A stretch of DNA of 64,000 nt from Haladaptatus halobius (GCF_020618475.1 NZ_CP085336.1:62001-126000); one strand, 5' to 3'; shown: positions 9,002-18,249, numbered from the stretch's first letter. Notes: generated by a model not told the origin, from the letters alone. Numbers and translations: made by a program.

Positions 9002-10141
9002 ATGACTATTGAGAGTGCCCCACATGATACAGACGTGATCTCGTCAGCCCCTAGGTACCTAAATGAGCACGCACAGCGATATGAAGAGAACCCCCGTCAA
9101 GCCTCACACGAGTGGTTCGACGATGCGAAGTACGGTCTGTTCCTTCACTACGGGCTGTACTCGCTGCTTGGCAACCACGAGTGGGTTCAGTATCACGAAC
9201 GGATCGAACCCGCTGACTACGCGCAACTCCAGCACTACTTCACTGCGGAGTCATTCGACGCCGAACGGATCGTCGAATTTGCACAACACTGCGGGATGAA
9301 CTACATCACATTCACCGCCCGCCACCACGAGGGGTTCTGTCTGTTTGACAGCGATTACACCACCTATACGACTGTCGAAGCACCGGCGGGACGTGACCTC
9401 GTCGCAGAATTATCCAAAGCGTGTCAGCAGGCCGGTATGGGACTCTTTCTATACTACTCGCACGGCTACGACTGGCATCACCCGCATGCCCCAAACCGTA
9501 ACGAGTGGGGCGATCCGGTTCGTCCCGCTTACGATGAGCAACCCGGATGCTACGCGGATGCCGGCCACGACCTCAACATCTACCTCGACTACCTCGAATC
9601 TCAGATAACGGAGTTGCTAACCGAGTACGGTCCAATTGCGGGTATCTGGCTTGATCCGTCCTATCTCCCCCAAAAAGACACTGATAGATTCGCCGAGGCA
9701 TTCGACCTCGAATCACTGTACGAGACAATCCGTGACTGTCAACCCCAGACGCTAATCAGCTACAAGGAGGGAGTCACCGGAACGGAGGACTTCGTCACGC
9801 CCGAACATAAACCGGGCGAACGTGATGTACTCGGTGAAGTGTGCACAACGATGATTCCTGGCGAAGCATACCGCGACGAGATGGCTGGGCAGTGGGGCTT
9901 CGGCGATGAGGGAGGCGAGAGCCAGCAGCAAGTCTCGACCTCATGGGGATATGCGAAGGCGGCCGAGGGAATGCACCGCGATGTCGATGAGGTGTGGGAG
10001 AAGCTCTCGACGACGTTGTCTGACGGATACAACCTGCTGATGAACGTCGGATCGCTCCCTGACGGCCGGCTCGATCCGGAGGATGTCGAGACGCTACGCG
10101 CGGTCGGCGACCGAATCGAGTACGAAGGGTATCCCGACTGA
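9002..10141 (+). CDS. GH29-family alpha-L-fucosidase, compact form
   Basis: A 379-residue glycoside hydrolase family 29 protein. It shows KYGLFLHYGLYS, TARHHEGFCLFDS (residues 106-118) and the nucleophile segment GIWLDPSY with Asp218 in the position of the GH29 catalytic aspartate. It ends with LMNVGSLPDGRL, the usual end of the catalytic barrel, and lacks the C-terminal beta-sandwich seen in its two longer relatives in this window. No signal peptide is present, so it should act in the cytoplasm on imported fuco-oligosaccharides. It lies 67 bases after the permease gene, in the same operon. Specificity (fucose against other 6-deoxy sugars) is inferred from family only. Confidence 0.88.
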   Translation: MTIESAPHDTDVISSAPRYLNEHAQRYEENPRQASHEWFDDAKYGLFLHYGLYSLLGNHEWVQYHERIEPADYAQLQHYFTAESFDAERIVEFAQHCGMNYITFTARHHEGFCLFDSDYTTYTTVEAPAGRDLVAELSKACQQAGMGLFLYYSHGYDWHHPHAPNRNEWGDPVRPAYDEQPGCYADAGHDLNIYLDYLESQITELLTEYGPIAGIWLDPSYLPQKDTDRFAEAFDLESLYETIRDCQPQTLISYKEGVTGTEDFVTPEHKPGERDVLGEVCTTMIPGEAYRDEMAGQWGFGDEGGESQQQVSTSWGYAKAAEGMHRDVDEVWEKLSTTLSDGYNLLMNVGSLPDGRLDPEDVETLRAVGDRIEYEGYPD

Positions 10142-10245
10142 GCGCAGTGCACTGCTTCCAGTGACAGTTTCGTATTGTCCTGATCGATTCTGCCTTCCAT
10201 TCGATACACCGGTGGATTCTTGGGAGTACACGCTATGCTTCTCGT

Positions 10246-11052
10246 ATGGTCGGCCACACTACGTTTGACTACAGCGGTGAATCGGCTATCGTCACCGGCT
10301 CTACGAAGGGAATCGGTCACGGTATTGCAAAAGGGCTTGTCGACGCGGGTGCGAATGTCGTCGTCAATTCTCGAACGGAAGGAGATGTGATCGAGGTCGC
10401 CGAGGAACTCAACGAGCGAAGTACGGGTGAAGTGATCGGCGTCACAGCAGACATGACCAATCTCGCCGAAATTGAGGCCCTCATTGAGACGGCTATTGAC
10501 GCGTTCGGCGAGATAGACCTGTTGGTCAACAACGCTGCAGTCTGGCCCCACGAGGAATCACTTGTTAAAGCGTCGATCGAGGACTGGAATTTCGCCATGG
10601 ATGTGAACGTCAGGGCGCAGTACTACGCCTCGAAGCTCGTAGCGGCCCACATGATTGAACACGGAATCGAGGGTTCGATAGTCAATCACACCAGTCAGAC
10701 CGGGGATAGGCGAACCGGCCGCCGCGGCTTATACGGCATCACAAAGACAGCGATCAACGGTTTCACTTGGCGAATGGCCCACGAAATTGCCGAGCACGGC
10801 ATTCGGATGAACGCTATCTCGACGGACGTGACCGAGACCTACCAACTGCACTACGAAGCCGAGATGATTGCAGAGGACGATCCCGATCGGACGCCCGAGG
10901 ACGTACTCAGGGAATGGGGCGAGGCACGCCCGCTCGGCCGGGTCGGACAGCCGGAAGACCTCGCGAACGCGGTATTGTATCTCGCCAGCGATGCAGCGTC
11001 ATACGTCGTTGGCACGATTCTACGCGTCAGCGGCGGCGGCAACCTGGAGTGA
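10246..11052 (+). CDS. SDR-family dehydrogenase (fucose or 2-keto-3-deoxyfuconate dehydrogenase candidate)
   Basis: A 268-residue classical short-chain dehydrogenase: cofactor motif TGSTKGIG (17-24), NNAA at 95-98, and catalytic Ser150, Tyr163, Lys167 in YGITK. In known fucose oxidation routes, SDR enzymes serve either as L-fucose dehydrogenase or as the dehydrogenase that forms 2,4-diketo-3-deoxyfuconate. Either role fits here. It follows the fucosidase after about 100 bases and is 4 bases upstream of the lactonase-type hydrolase, so co-expression with the lactonase is likely. Confidence 0.88.
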   Translation: MVGHTTFDYSGESAIVTGSTKGIGHGIAKGLVDAGANVVVNSRTEGDVIEVAEELNERSTGEVIGVTADMTNLAEIEALIETAIDAFGEIDLLVNNAAVWPHEESLVKASIEDWNFAMDVNVRAQYYASKLVAAHMIEHGIEGSIVNHTSQTGDRRTGRRGLYGITKTAINGFTWRMAHEIAEHGIRMNAISTDVTETYQLHYEAEMIAEDDPDRTPEDVLREWGEARPLGRVGQPEDLANAVLYLASDAASYVVGTILRVSGGGNLE

Positions 11053-11056
11053 TTCG

Positions 11057-11929
11057 ATGAGATTTATCGATACACATACACATGCATGGGGAACGGACAC
11101 CGAAGAACTCCCATGGCAGGCCGAGGTGTTGCCACCGGGATGGGACGGCCCATACACCGCCCGTGATTTGATCACGGACATGAATTCGAATGGTGTCGAT
11201 GAGAGTGTAGTCGTCACGACTCCGCTGTACGGCCGCAGTATACGCGCTAACGAGTACACAATGCGAGCCATTGAGACTTTCCCCAACAGATTGTGGGGTG
11301 TCGGCCTCGTGGATTTTTTCCAGAATGATCCTGAGCAGGTGCGCGCGGATCTCCGGCGCGTCGTCGGCCACCATCGAATGTTGGGCGTGCGTATGCACGC
11401 TTGCCTCGAATACGCCGAATACCCGACAGAATTGGATCGGACGGCCAACTGGATCCTTGATGATGCGCTCGAAACGGTCTGGGAAGAGGCCATGGCGCTT
11501 GATACGTCGGTGTTCATTTTCCCGAAGGCAGAGCAACTGCCAATGATAAAAGAGATCGCCGAGGAGCATCCGGGCGTGCAATTCGTCATCGATCACATGG
11601 CATTCCCGGACGAGACGACCGCGCCCGACACGTCTCCATGGGCGGCGTTCGAATCGGTGGCCGAGTGTGAGAATGTCGCCGTCAAGGTGAGCTCCCTTCC
11701 GCGCTCAGCCAAATACGAGTGGCCTTACAAGGACTTGCACGGCTACGTATATGCCCTCGTTGAGTGGTTCGGTTCCGAGCGTTTGATGCTCGGCTCAGAC
11801 TACCCATGGATGGACGACTGGGCAAGTTACGAGGACTGCCTTTCGTGGATTGAGGAGGCATCGTTTCTCTCCGCGCGTGATATCTCGTATCTCTCACACC
11901 GGACGTTTGAACGTGTTCACGAGGTGTAA
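11057..11929 (+). CDS. amidohydrolase-family lactonase candidate (L-fucono-lactone hydrolase type)
   Basis: A 290-residue metal-dependent amidohydrolase. The start at 11057 places the metal motif HTH (His7, His9) at the N-terminus as usual. FVIDHMAFPD supplies His180 and LMLGSDYPW supplies Asp248. COG3618-type members hydrolyse sugar lactones, including L-fucono-1,5-lactone. Position between the SDR dehydrogenase and a mutarotase supports that role. The longer open frame that begins inside the SDR gene is not credible as the start. Confidence 0.85.
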   Translation: MRFIDTHTHAWGTDTEELPWQAEVLPPGWDGPYTARDLITDMNSNGVDESVVVTTPLYGRSIRANEYTMRAIETFPNRLWGVGLVDFFQNDPEQVRADLRRVVGHHRMLGVRMHACLEYAEYPTELDRTANWILDDALETVWEEAMALDTSVFIFPKAEQLPMIKEIAEEHPGVQFVIDHMAFPDETTAPDTSPWAAFESVAECENVAVKVSSLPRSAKYEWPYKDLHGYVYALVEWFGSERLMLGSDYPWMDDWASYEDCLSWIEEASFLSARDISYLSHRTFERVHEV

Positions 11930-12001
11930 TCCTGACGGAGGAGTGAATTGGGTTTTCTGGCTGACACAATTTTCTTTAGTGACTCTTCCGTTGCTGTTGG
12001 T

Positions 12002-12349
12002 ATGTCATCGAACACAGAACGAGCGGTGTATATTCAGCGCATTGACCCCGAGTACAGAGAGGAGTATCTCGAAGCACACGAAAACGTCCCAAAGGGTGTC
12101 TCGCAGGCGATGGAACGAGGCGGGGCTACGGAATTCGAACTGTACGTTCGGGACAATCTTGCCGTTTGTATTCTCGAAGCCGAAGATATCGATACCTACC
12201 TTGAGGAAGTCGACGGTGACGAGGCGGTCGAAGAGTGGGAACGCTACGTCGCCCAGTTTAAATCCGAGGGCGTCGACGTGGACAATGAGGATGAACCAAT
12301 TCCGTTTATGGAGTGTATTTGGACGCTCTCCAAGGGTGAGATGGTATAG
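12002..12349 (+). CDS. RhaM-type 6-deoxysugar mutarotase
   Basis: A 115-residue protein of the L-rhamnose mutarotase family (alpha/beta barrel dimer). The opening AVYIQRIDPEYREEYLEAH and the central FELYVRDNLAVCILEAEDID follow the family, with the conserved ELY segment and a tryptophan near the end (CIWTLSKGEM). Such enzymes interconvert alpha and beta anomers of 6-deoxyhexoses, delivering the anomer used by a dehydrogenase. The ATG at 12002 is preferred to an in-frame upstream start. Its place among fucosidases and a lactonase suggests fucose or rhamnose. Confidence 0.85.
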   Translation: MSSNTERAVYIQRIDPEYREEYLEAHENVPKGVSQAMERGGATEFELYVRDNLAVCILEAEDIDTYLEEVDGDEAVEEWERYVAQFKSEGVDVDNEDEPIPFMECIWTLSKGEMV

Positions 12350-12361
12350 CAAGGAACAAGA

Positions 12362-12367
12362 TTTATC
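12362..12367 (+). promoter_or_regulatory. TATA-like box before the ABC ATPase gene
   Basis: TTTATC lies about 25-30 bases upstream of the ATG at 12392. It suggests that the ATPase has its own leaderless promoter apart from the transporter operon. Confidence 0.35.
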
Positions 12368-12391
12368 ACCAACTACAGTAATATCTTTGCT

Positions 12392-13573
12392 ATGGGCGAT
12401 CTTAAGATAGCGAACTTGACTAAACGGTTCGGTGATGAGTCCGGGACAGCAATTGTCGCCGTTGATGACCTATCGATTTCGATTGAAGACGGTGAATTTC
12501 TTGTCCTGGTCGGTCCCTCTGGCTGTGGTAAATCGACAACGTTACGATGTATTGCCGGTCTCGAATCGGTAACTGAAGGCACCATTTCGCTCAACGGAAC
12601 CGATATCACGCATCAACGCTCGCGCAACCGAAATATTGCGATGGTGTTTCAGAACTACGCGCTCTACCCTCACATGACCTCGCGCAAAAACATCGGGTTC
12701 GGGCTTAAGATGGGGACGGATCTGTCCGCCGCCGAAATCAACGAACATATCGAGAAGACTGCGGAAATGATGGGAATCGAGAATTTGCTCGAAAAGAAGC
12801 CTGGTGAACTTTCCGGCGGACAGCAACAACGTGTCGCACTCGGGCGGGCAATTGTCAGAGACCCTGAATTATTCTTGATGGACGAACCGCTGTCGAACTT
12901 GGATGCTAAACTCCGGACTACGATGCGAACTGAGTTACAGAACTTGCAGGCTGATCTAGATGTGACGACGATCTACGTCACTCACGACCAAACAGAGGCG
13001 ATGACGATGGGCGATCGAATTGCCGTCCTCAACGATGGCGAACTTCAGCAGATCGGGACGCCCCTAGAGTGTTATCACCTCCCCGCTAACCGCTTCGTCG
13101 CCGGTTTCATCGGATCGCCGTCTATGAACTTCTTTGAGGTGTCTCAGAACCGAGATATGGGGACACTGGTTCACGATGAGTTCGGGTACTCCCTCAATGC
13201 GGCGACTTCGGAGTCCATCGCCGACGCTGCAGACGTCCTCACGTTGGGAATTCGTCCCGAGGATATCCGTGTCGCCGCTCGTGGCGACGAAAACATCTTC
13301 ACCGTTGAGGTTGATGTCGTTGAACCACTGGGCGACCAGTCGTATGTTTACTTCACGGTCGGCGGTCAGACATACACAGCGAGCATTGACGGCGAGGAAT
13401 ACATTCGAGAAGATATAGAAATCGACGTGGTGTTCCCCCAAAACCGAATTCACCTCTTCGACGGCCAAACCGGCAAGGCGATCAAAAACCGTGACCCACC
13501 CGAGGCAGCTCAGGCCGAGGCAGCCGAGTTCCAAGACTCATCTTCGTTCGCTGCCGGACAGAACGATGATTAG
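12392..13573 (+). CDS. sugar ABC transporter ATPase (UgpC/MalK type)
   Basis: A 393-residue ATPase with Walker A GPSGCGKST (41-49), Q-loop VFQNYALYPHM, signature LSGGQQQR (140-147), Walker B LFLMDEP (160-166) and a switch His in YVTHDQTEAM. The C-terminal about 140 residues form the OB-like regulatory domain (TLGIRPEDI). It is the expected energiser for the permeases at 7130 and 8071, and archaeal MalK-type ATPases can serve several importers. The last about 30 residues form an acidic Ala/Glu-rich tail. Confidence 0.93.
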   Translation: MGDLKIANLTKRFGDESGTAIVAVDDLSISIEDGEFLVLVGPSGCGKSTTLRCIAGLESVTEGTISLNGTDITHQRSRNRNIAMVFQNYALYPHMTSRKNIGFGLKMGTDLSAAEINEHIEKTAEMMGIENLLEKKPGELSGGQQQRVALGRAIVRDPELFLMDEPLSNLDAKLRTTMRTELQNLQADLDVTTIYVTHDQTEAMTMGDRIAVLNDGELQQIGTPLECYHLPANRFVAGFIGSPSMNFFEVSQNRDMGTLVHDEFGYSLNAATSESIADAADVLTLGIRPEDIRVAARGDENIFTVEVDVVEPLGDQSYVYFTVGGQTYTASIDGEEYIREDIEIDVVFPQNRIHLFDGQTGKAIKNRDPPEAAQAEAAEFQDSSSFAAGQNDD

Positions 13574-13579
13574 GATGGC

Positions 13580-14992
13580 TCAGCGCGTGTTATCGACTCC
13601 GACCAGTTGGATTGCGTACGCGTGATCATGATCCGGTTGTTTTGGAAGTTTAACTGAGAGTCGATCGTCCGCGAGAGTGGTGGTGAGTGAATGATCACCG
13701 TCAGTGGTCAGCAACTTCGTTTCTGGAGCTTCGTCGAGAACGACGTGGGCCGGAACTGAGAGAGTCAGTTCGTCGCCAGGCCAGTCGAGTGCGATTACAT
13801 AGAGATTACCGTCGCGGTGGGTGTAACGCACCTCGGTGTCACTCTCGTCGTCTTCTGCGACGATCCACGGCCGTGACCCAAAAATCGCCTTGCCATTCAC
13901 CTTGAGCCAATTGCCGAGTGCCTGAAGGCGTTCCTTCTGTATTTTCGGGATCGTACCGTCAGCTTTCGGACCGACATTGATGAGGAGGTTGCCGTTTTTC
14001 GAGACGATATCGACGAATGAGTGAATCAACTCCTCGTACGAGAGATAGTCGTTCTCGTCTTCGACAGCGTTATAGCCGAAGGAATGCCCGATACCGCGAT
14101 TTGCCTCCCACGGCTCGTTGCGGAGTTCCTCAAAGGTCGCGTATTCTGGCGTGACGAAATCACCGTGTGTGTCTTCTGTATCACGATTTTCGATGTCAAT
14201 GGTTGGGCCGATGGCATCGGTCGAAGCACGGTCGTTGACCGCGACTTCTTGGCCACGTTTAGCGGCGCGGTTGTAGTAATCGGCGATCAATTCCTGGGCG
14301 TGCAAATGGTCACCATCGGCCTTGGGTACGTCGAACCAGAGCATGTCGGGATCGTACTTGCGGATCAATTCCCGATGCTTGGCGTTCATGAAGTCGACGT
14401 ACTCTGACCCCGGTCCGCCTTGTTCCTCGCTGGGTCCACCCTTCTTGTAGTCCGGGTGACCGAATTGGCCGTCGAAACCAGGCTGATAGTAGTTGTAGTT
14501 AGCGTGGTAAGAAGCTGCGAATCGTAGACCGTAATTGCGGACAGCATCGGCAAGATCTCCAACGAGGTCGCGCTCGGGTCCCATCTTGGCGGCGTTGTAC
14601 TTTGTGTAATGAGTATTCCACAGTGGGAAACCATCATGGTGTTCGCCAGTTAGAACGACGTAACCGGCTCCGACTTCTGTGAAAAGTGATGTCCACTCAT
14701 CAGGATCCCAGTTTTCAGCGGTGAAATCCTCAATGAAGTCGGCATACTCGACATTTTCGCCGTAAGTTTCCTCATGATATTCTTTTGTCGGGGACTCCTC
14801 TTCATACATATAGTAAGGATACCATTCAGCGTACGGCGAGGCGTTCTCACCGGCAATCTCGGCGTCGGTGGGTGCCCACGCCGGAACCGAGTAGATGCCC
14901 CAGTGGATGAAGATGCCTAATTTTGCGTCACGGAACCACTTTGGTAGTGCATGGGTGTCTAACGACTCCCATGTCGGCTTATATTCCGACAT
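13580..14992 (-). CDS. GH29-family alpha-L-fucosidase, two-domain form
   Basis: About 470 residues from the ATG at 14992 (MSEYKPTWESLDTH). The barrel has KLGIFIHWGIYSVPAW, LTGEHHDGFPLW (about 115-126) and MLWFDVPKAD with Asp221 as the nucleophile candidate, then a C-terminal beta domain (VRYTHRDGNLY, LALDWPG-like). No signal peptide is seen, so it is cytoplasmic. It is convergent with the ABC ATPase gene, only 6 bases apart. The gene at 16396 is a close paralogue; a 169-base block at the 3-prime part is nearly identical between them although the rest has diverged. Confidence 0.88.
   Translation of the reverse strand: MSEYKPTWESLDTHALPKWFRDAKLGIFIHWGIYSVPAWAPTDAEIAGENASPYAEWYPYYMYEEESPTKEYHEETYGENVEYADFIEDFTAENWDPDEWTSLFTEVGAGYVVLTGEHHDGFPLWNTHYTKYNAAKMGPERDLVGDLADAVRNYGLRFAASYHANYNYYQPGFDGQFGHPDYKKGGPSEEQGGPGSEYVDFMNAKHRELIRKYDPDMLWFDVPKADGDHLHAQELIADYYNRAAKRGQEVAVNDRASTDAIGPTIDIENRDTEDTHGDFVTPEYATFEELRNEPWEANRGIGHSFGYNAVEDENDYLSYEELIHSFVDIVSKNGNLLINVGPKADGTIPKIQKERLQALGNWLKVNGKAIFGSRPWIVAEDDESDTEVRYTHRDGNLYVIALDWPGDELTLSVPAHVVLDEAPETKLLTTDGDHSLTTTLADDRLSVKLPKQPDHDHAYAIQLVGVDNTR
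13741..13909. repeat. 169-bp block shared with the second fucosidase gene (copy 1)
   Basis: This block matches 16563-16731 in the same orientation with only two differences that I can find. The flanking coding sequence is clearly more divergent on both sides. It encodes the end of the catalytic domain and the start of the beta domain. Confidence 0.85.
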
Positions 14993-15317
14993 ATGCTGAC
15001 GATACACATGCCAGACAAAGTAGCTTTCGTTCGAATCCCACTTCTAGCAACAATGTTCCGTTTAGCAGATTTGGTCAAATTAGTAATACAATATCAGATG
15101 GAATTAGGTATCGGTAATTGGTCCGAAAAGCCTATTGCCCATTGAGTTTGCCGACACCAATTATACGAGACAGTTTCCTTAGAGATTGTCCCGCAGGACA
15201 ATTCCTGGGAATCATCAGCGAGATACTCGTGATCTGCGACTGCTTGACCATCGCAAACGAAAGATCACTCAATTTATAGCCTCGATCAACAAAATAGTAA
15301 TTAGAAGTGAGATAACA

Positions 15318-16310
15318 ATGGAGTATATTACGCTTGGAGAGACAGGTCTTGAAGTATCGCGGCTTTGTCTGGGTACGATGAACTTCGGCAGCGGCTGGCG
15401 ACCAACATATCCGTATAATTGCACTATCGACGAGGAAGCCAGTAAAGCCGTGATCGACCGCGCGGTCAATCACGGAATCAACTTCCTCGACACGGCGAAT
15501 ATCTACTCAACGGGGGATAGCAAGCTCATCGTCAGCAACACCATCAAAGAGTACAAACGCGACGAACTCGTCGTCGCGACAAAAGTATATGGGCAGATGC
15601 ATACCGGTCCGAACAGCCAGGGACTCTCGCGCAAGCACATCTTGGATCAAGCTGAAGTAAGCCTCGGCTGCCTCGGCACCGACTACATAGACCTCTATCA
15701 AATTCATCGGTGGGATGAACAGACTCCGATCGAGGAGACCTTGTCGGCACTCGATCATCTTGTCGATGAAGGTATGATTCGGTACATCGGCGCCAGTTCG
15801 ATGGCTGGTTGGCGGTTCGCCAAGGCACTATACACGAGCGATGTCGAACACCGTGAACGATTCGTGAGCATGCAACCTGAGTATAGTCTCGCTCGACGTC
15901 ACGAAGAAGAGAATGTGCTGCCGGTCTGTGCTGACGAGGGAATTGGTGTCATACCATGGTCGCCGCTGTACCGAGGCTTCCTCACCGACAAGTACGAGCG
16001 GACGGATGAACCACCGAAAGGGTCGTGAATGGCAGAGGAAGGAGTCACGCCCGCCGAGGAGTTCTCTGAGGAGCATTGGGCAGTCCTCGACGTTCTACGT
16101 GAAATCGCTCACGACCATGACGCTTCGCCTGTCCAGATAAGTATCGCCTGGCTGTTACACAAGGATGTGGTTACCGCACCCATCATCGGTCCGAAGACGA
16201 TAGATCAGCTCGATGAGACCGTCCGCGCACTCAGCATCTCGCTATCCGACGACGAGATCAAACGGCTGGAAGCTCCGATTGATCCCGCTTGGTCGGCTGA
16301 CCTTTTGTAG
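15318..16310 (+). pseudogene. aldo/keto reductase interrupted by an in-frame TGA
   Basis: Two open segments lie in one frame, separated only by TGA at 16026-16028. The first (from ATG 15318) carries the family start ITLGETGLEVSRLCLGTMNFG, the catalytic Asp and Tyr (FLDTANIYS), Lys (VATKVYG) and His (YQIHRWD). The second carries the C-terminal helices (SPVQISIAWLLHKDVV, APIIGPKTIDQLDETV). The stop replaces a residue after PPKGS, where relatives usually have Arg (PEGSR), so one C-to-T change from CGA would explain it. AKRs of this type oxidise L-fucose or related aldoses, so it could have been a fucose dehydrogenase. Either it is newly inactivated or this is a sequencing difference. The ATG directly after the TGA could start only a non-functional fragment. 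Confidence 0.85.
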
Positions 16311-16395
16311 TCGGCGTCACTAAACAGACACTCTCAGGTGTCGCTTCGGTCGAAATGCGAGATAGTAAGCAGCGGAACAATAGAAAGGGAAAACC

Positions 16396-17820
16396 CTATT
16401 GTTCACGTGGGTTATCGACGCCGGCAAAGCAAAGCGTATACGCGTATTCGTGATCGGGTTGCTCCGGGAGTTCGACTATGAGTCGGTTATCAGTGAGAAA
16501 GGCGGTAAGTGGATAACTTCCGTCACCGGTCAACAGTATCGTCTCTGGAATTTTGTCGAAATCGACGTGGGCCGGAACTGAGAGAGTCAGTTCGTCGCCA
16601 GGCCAGTCGAGTGCGATTGCATAGAGATTACCGTCACGGTGGGTGTAACGCACCTCGGTGTCACTCTCGTCGTCTTCTGCGACGATCCACGGCCGTGACC
16701 CAAAAATCGCCTTGCCATTCACCTTGAGCCATTTACCCAGTCCCAAGAGCGGAGTTCGCTGCAAGCCTGGAATCGTGCCATCGGCTTTCGGGCCGACGTT
16801 GATGAGGAGGTTGCCGTTCTTTGAGACAATGTCGACGAATGAGTGAACTAGCTCTGCAGCCGAGAGATGATCGTCCTCTTCCTCGACAGCATTGTACCCA
16901 AATGAGTGGCCTATCCCTCGACAGCACTCCCACTTCACGTCCTGAATCTCGTCGTAAGAGGTGTATTCGGGTGTAATGAAGTCGCCGTGGTATTGGTCGT
17001 TGTCCCGCCGGTTTCCTTCAATGTCGATAGTCGGCCCAATGGCATCGGTCGAAGCACGGTCGTTGATCACGACTTCTTGGCCGCACTCCTCGGCGCGGTT
17101 GTAATAGTCAGCTATGAGTTCAGTTGCGTGCGTGTGCTCGCTGTCGGCCTTAGGCACGTCGAACCAGAGCATGTCGGGATCATACCTGCGGATCAATTCT
17201 CGATGCTTGGCGTTCATGAAGTCCACATACTCTGACCCCGGTCCACCCTGTTCTTCAGCGGGACCGCCCTTCTCGTAATCGGGGTGACCGAACTGGCCGT
17301 CGAAACCAGGCTGATAGTAGTTGTAGTTAGCGTGGTAAGAGGCGGCGAATCGAAGTCCCTGATCACGGACGGCCTCAGCGAGATCACCGACGATGTCACG
17401 CTCGGGTCCCATCTCGGCGGCGTTGTATTTCGTGTAATGTGAGTTCCATAGCGGGAAGCCGTCGTGGTGTTCTCCCGTAAGCACGACGTAGCCGGCCCCG
17501 ATCTCGTTGAAGAAGTCCGCCCACTCATCGGGAGCCCAGTTCTCGGCGGTGAAGTTCTCGATGAAGTCAGCATATTCCACGTCTTCGCCATACGTCCCTT
17601 CGTGGTACTCCTTCGTCGGCGATCCCTCTTCATACATGTAGTAGGGATACCACTCAGCGTAGGGTGAGGCGTTTTCGCCACCGATTTCAGCGTCGACGGG
17701 GGCCCACGCTGGGACTGAATAAACACCCCAATGGATGAAGATGCCTAATTTCACGTCGTGATACCAGTCGGGAACTTCGTGTTGGTCGAGTGACTCCCAA
17801 CTTGGTGAATAATCCACCAT
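16396..17820 (-). CDS. GH29-family alpha-L-fucosidase, two-domain paralogue
   Basis: About 474 residues from ATG 17820 (MVDYSPSWESLDQHE). It aligns along its whole length with the gene at 13580: KLGIFIHWGVYSVPAW, LTGEHHDGFPLW, then MLWFDVPKAD with nucleophile candidate Asp221, and a C-terminal beta domain. No signal peptide. The two genes face the same way and flank the broken aldo/keto reductase, pointing to tandem duplication followed by divergence and local sequence exchange. Different linkage specificity between the copies is possible but cannot be read from sequence. Confidence 0.88.
   Translation of the reverse strand: MVDYSPSWESLDQHEVPDWYHDVKLGIFIHWGVYSVPAWAPVDAEIGGENASPYAEWYPYYMYEEGSPTKEYHEGTYGEDVEYADFIENFTAENWAPDEWADFFNEIGAGYVVLTGEHHDGFPLWNSHYTKYNAAEMGPERDIVGDLAEAVRDQGLRFAASYHANYNYYQPGFDGQFGHPDYEKGGPAEEQGGPGSEYVDFMNAKHRELIRRYDPDMLWFDVPKADSEHTHATELIADYYNRAEECGQEVVINDRASTDAIGPTIDIEGNRRDNDQYHGDFITPEYTSYDEIQDVKWECCRGIGHSFGYNAVEEEDDHLSAAELVHSFVDIVSKNGNLLINVGPKADGTIPGLQRTPLLGLGKWLKVNGKAIFGSRPWIVAEDDESDTEVRYTHRDGNLYAIALDWPGDELTLSVPAHVDFDKIPETILLTGDGSYPLTAFLTDNRLIVELPEQPDHEYAYTLCFAGVDNPREQ
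16563..16731. repeat. 169-bp block shared with the first fucosidase gene (copy 2)
   Basis: Partner of 13741-13909, same orientation, two mismatches found by eye. Similarity drops sharply at both edges. Confidence 0.85.
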
Positions 17821-18015
17821 AGTAGAATCATACAGTTGTGGATACAAATAAGTTTAGTATTGAAAACGTATCGTGTTTAGTCAAGCGAATTCCAGCAGAC
17901 GGTAAAGGCTTGTAACCTCGTTTCTGTGATCTCTGGATTGACGGTGGCTGAAACTATTACTGAACGGGAAATTACGTCGTTTTACTTCGCTGAAGGTAAA
18001 TTTATCTGTATCCAT

Positions 18016-18031
18016 ATTTCTATGCTAAATT
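18016..18031 (+). repeat. 16-bp direct repeat, left copy
   Basis: ATTTCTATGCTAAATT occurs here and again exactly at 19010-19025. The two copies bracket about 1 kb that contains only gene fragments, including an IS630-type remnant. Confidence 0.8.
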
Positions 18032-18054
18032 GATTGAGATCGGAGCCTGGCTCG

Positions 18055-18249
18055 TTATAGTGTAGCTTTGAAATGCTGTGCGAGATCGACGGCACGAAGT
18101 TCGTCATCGTTGGCGTCGTCGAGTCGCATATCTTCCCGGGGCGTCTCAATGATGGTCTCCGGATTCTCGCCAAATGTGAACTCAAGATAGGTTCCCGAAT
18201 GGGGCCCCTGACTTTTCCGGTCCGACTCGACCAACGAGTAAGCCCGTCA
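18055..18249 (-). pseudogene. unidentified C-terminal coding fragment
   Basis: The minus strand carries about 63 codons ending in a stop at 18055, with composition typical of a haloarchaeal protein end: TYLEFTFGENPETIIETP, then EDMRLDDANDDELRAVDL. It is cut by a stop immediately upstream and has no start codon. I do not recognise the family. It looks like the surviving tail of a lost gene. Confidence 0.35.

Noticed and set aside
9760..10551. 263-codon minus-strand open frame across the fucosidase and SDR genes
   Set aside because: It spans two clear plus-strand genes with strong family motifs and has no recognisable features itself.
11020..11596. Two overlapping 189-codon minus-strand frames over the lactonase gene
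   Set aside because: Antisense shadows of a gene with clear HxH and Asp metal ligands.
15450..15473. Near-perfect 24-base palindrome
   Set aside because: It lies inside the aldo/keto reductase coding sequence and encodes a conserved stretch (VIDRAVNH); coincidence of codon use is the simpler view.
16026..16028. TGA as a selenocysteine codon in the aldo/keto reductase
   Set aside because: Haloarchaea are not known to use selenocysteine, relatives carry Arg at this place, and no Sec insertion element is seen.
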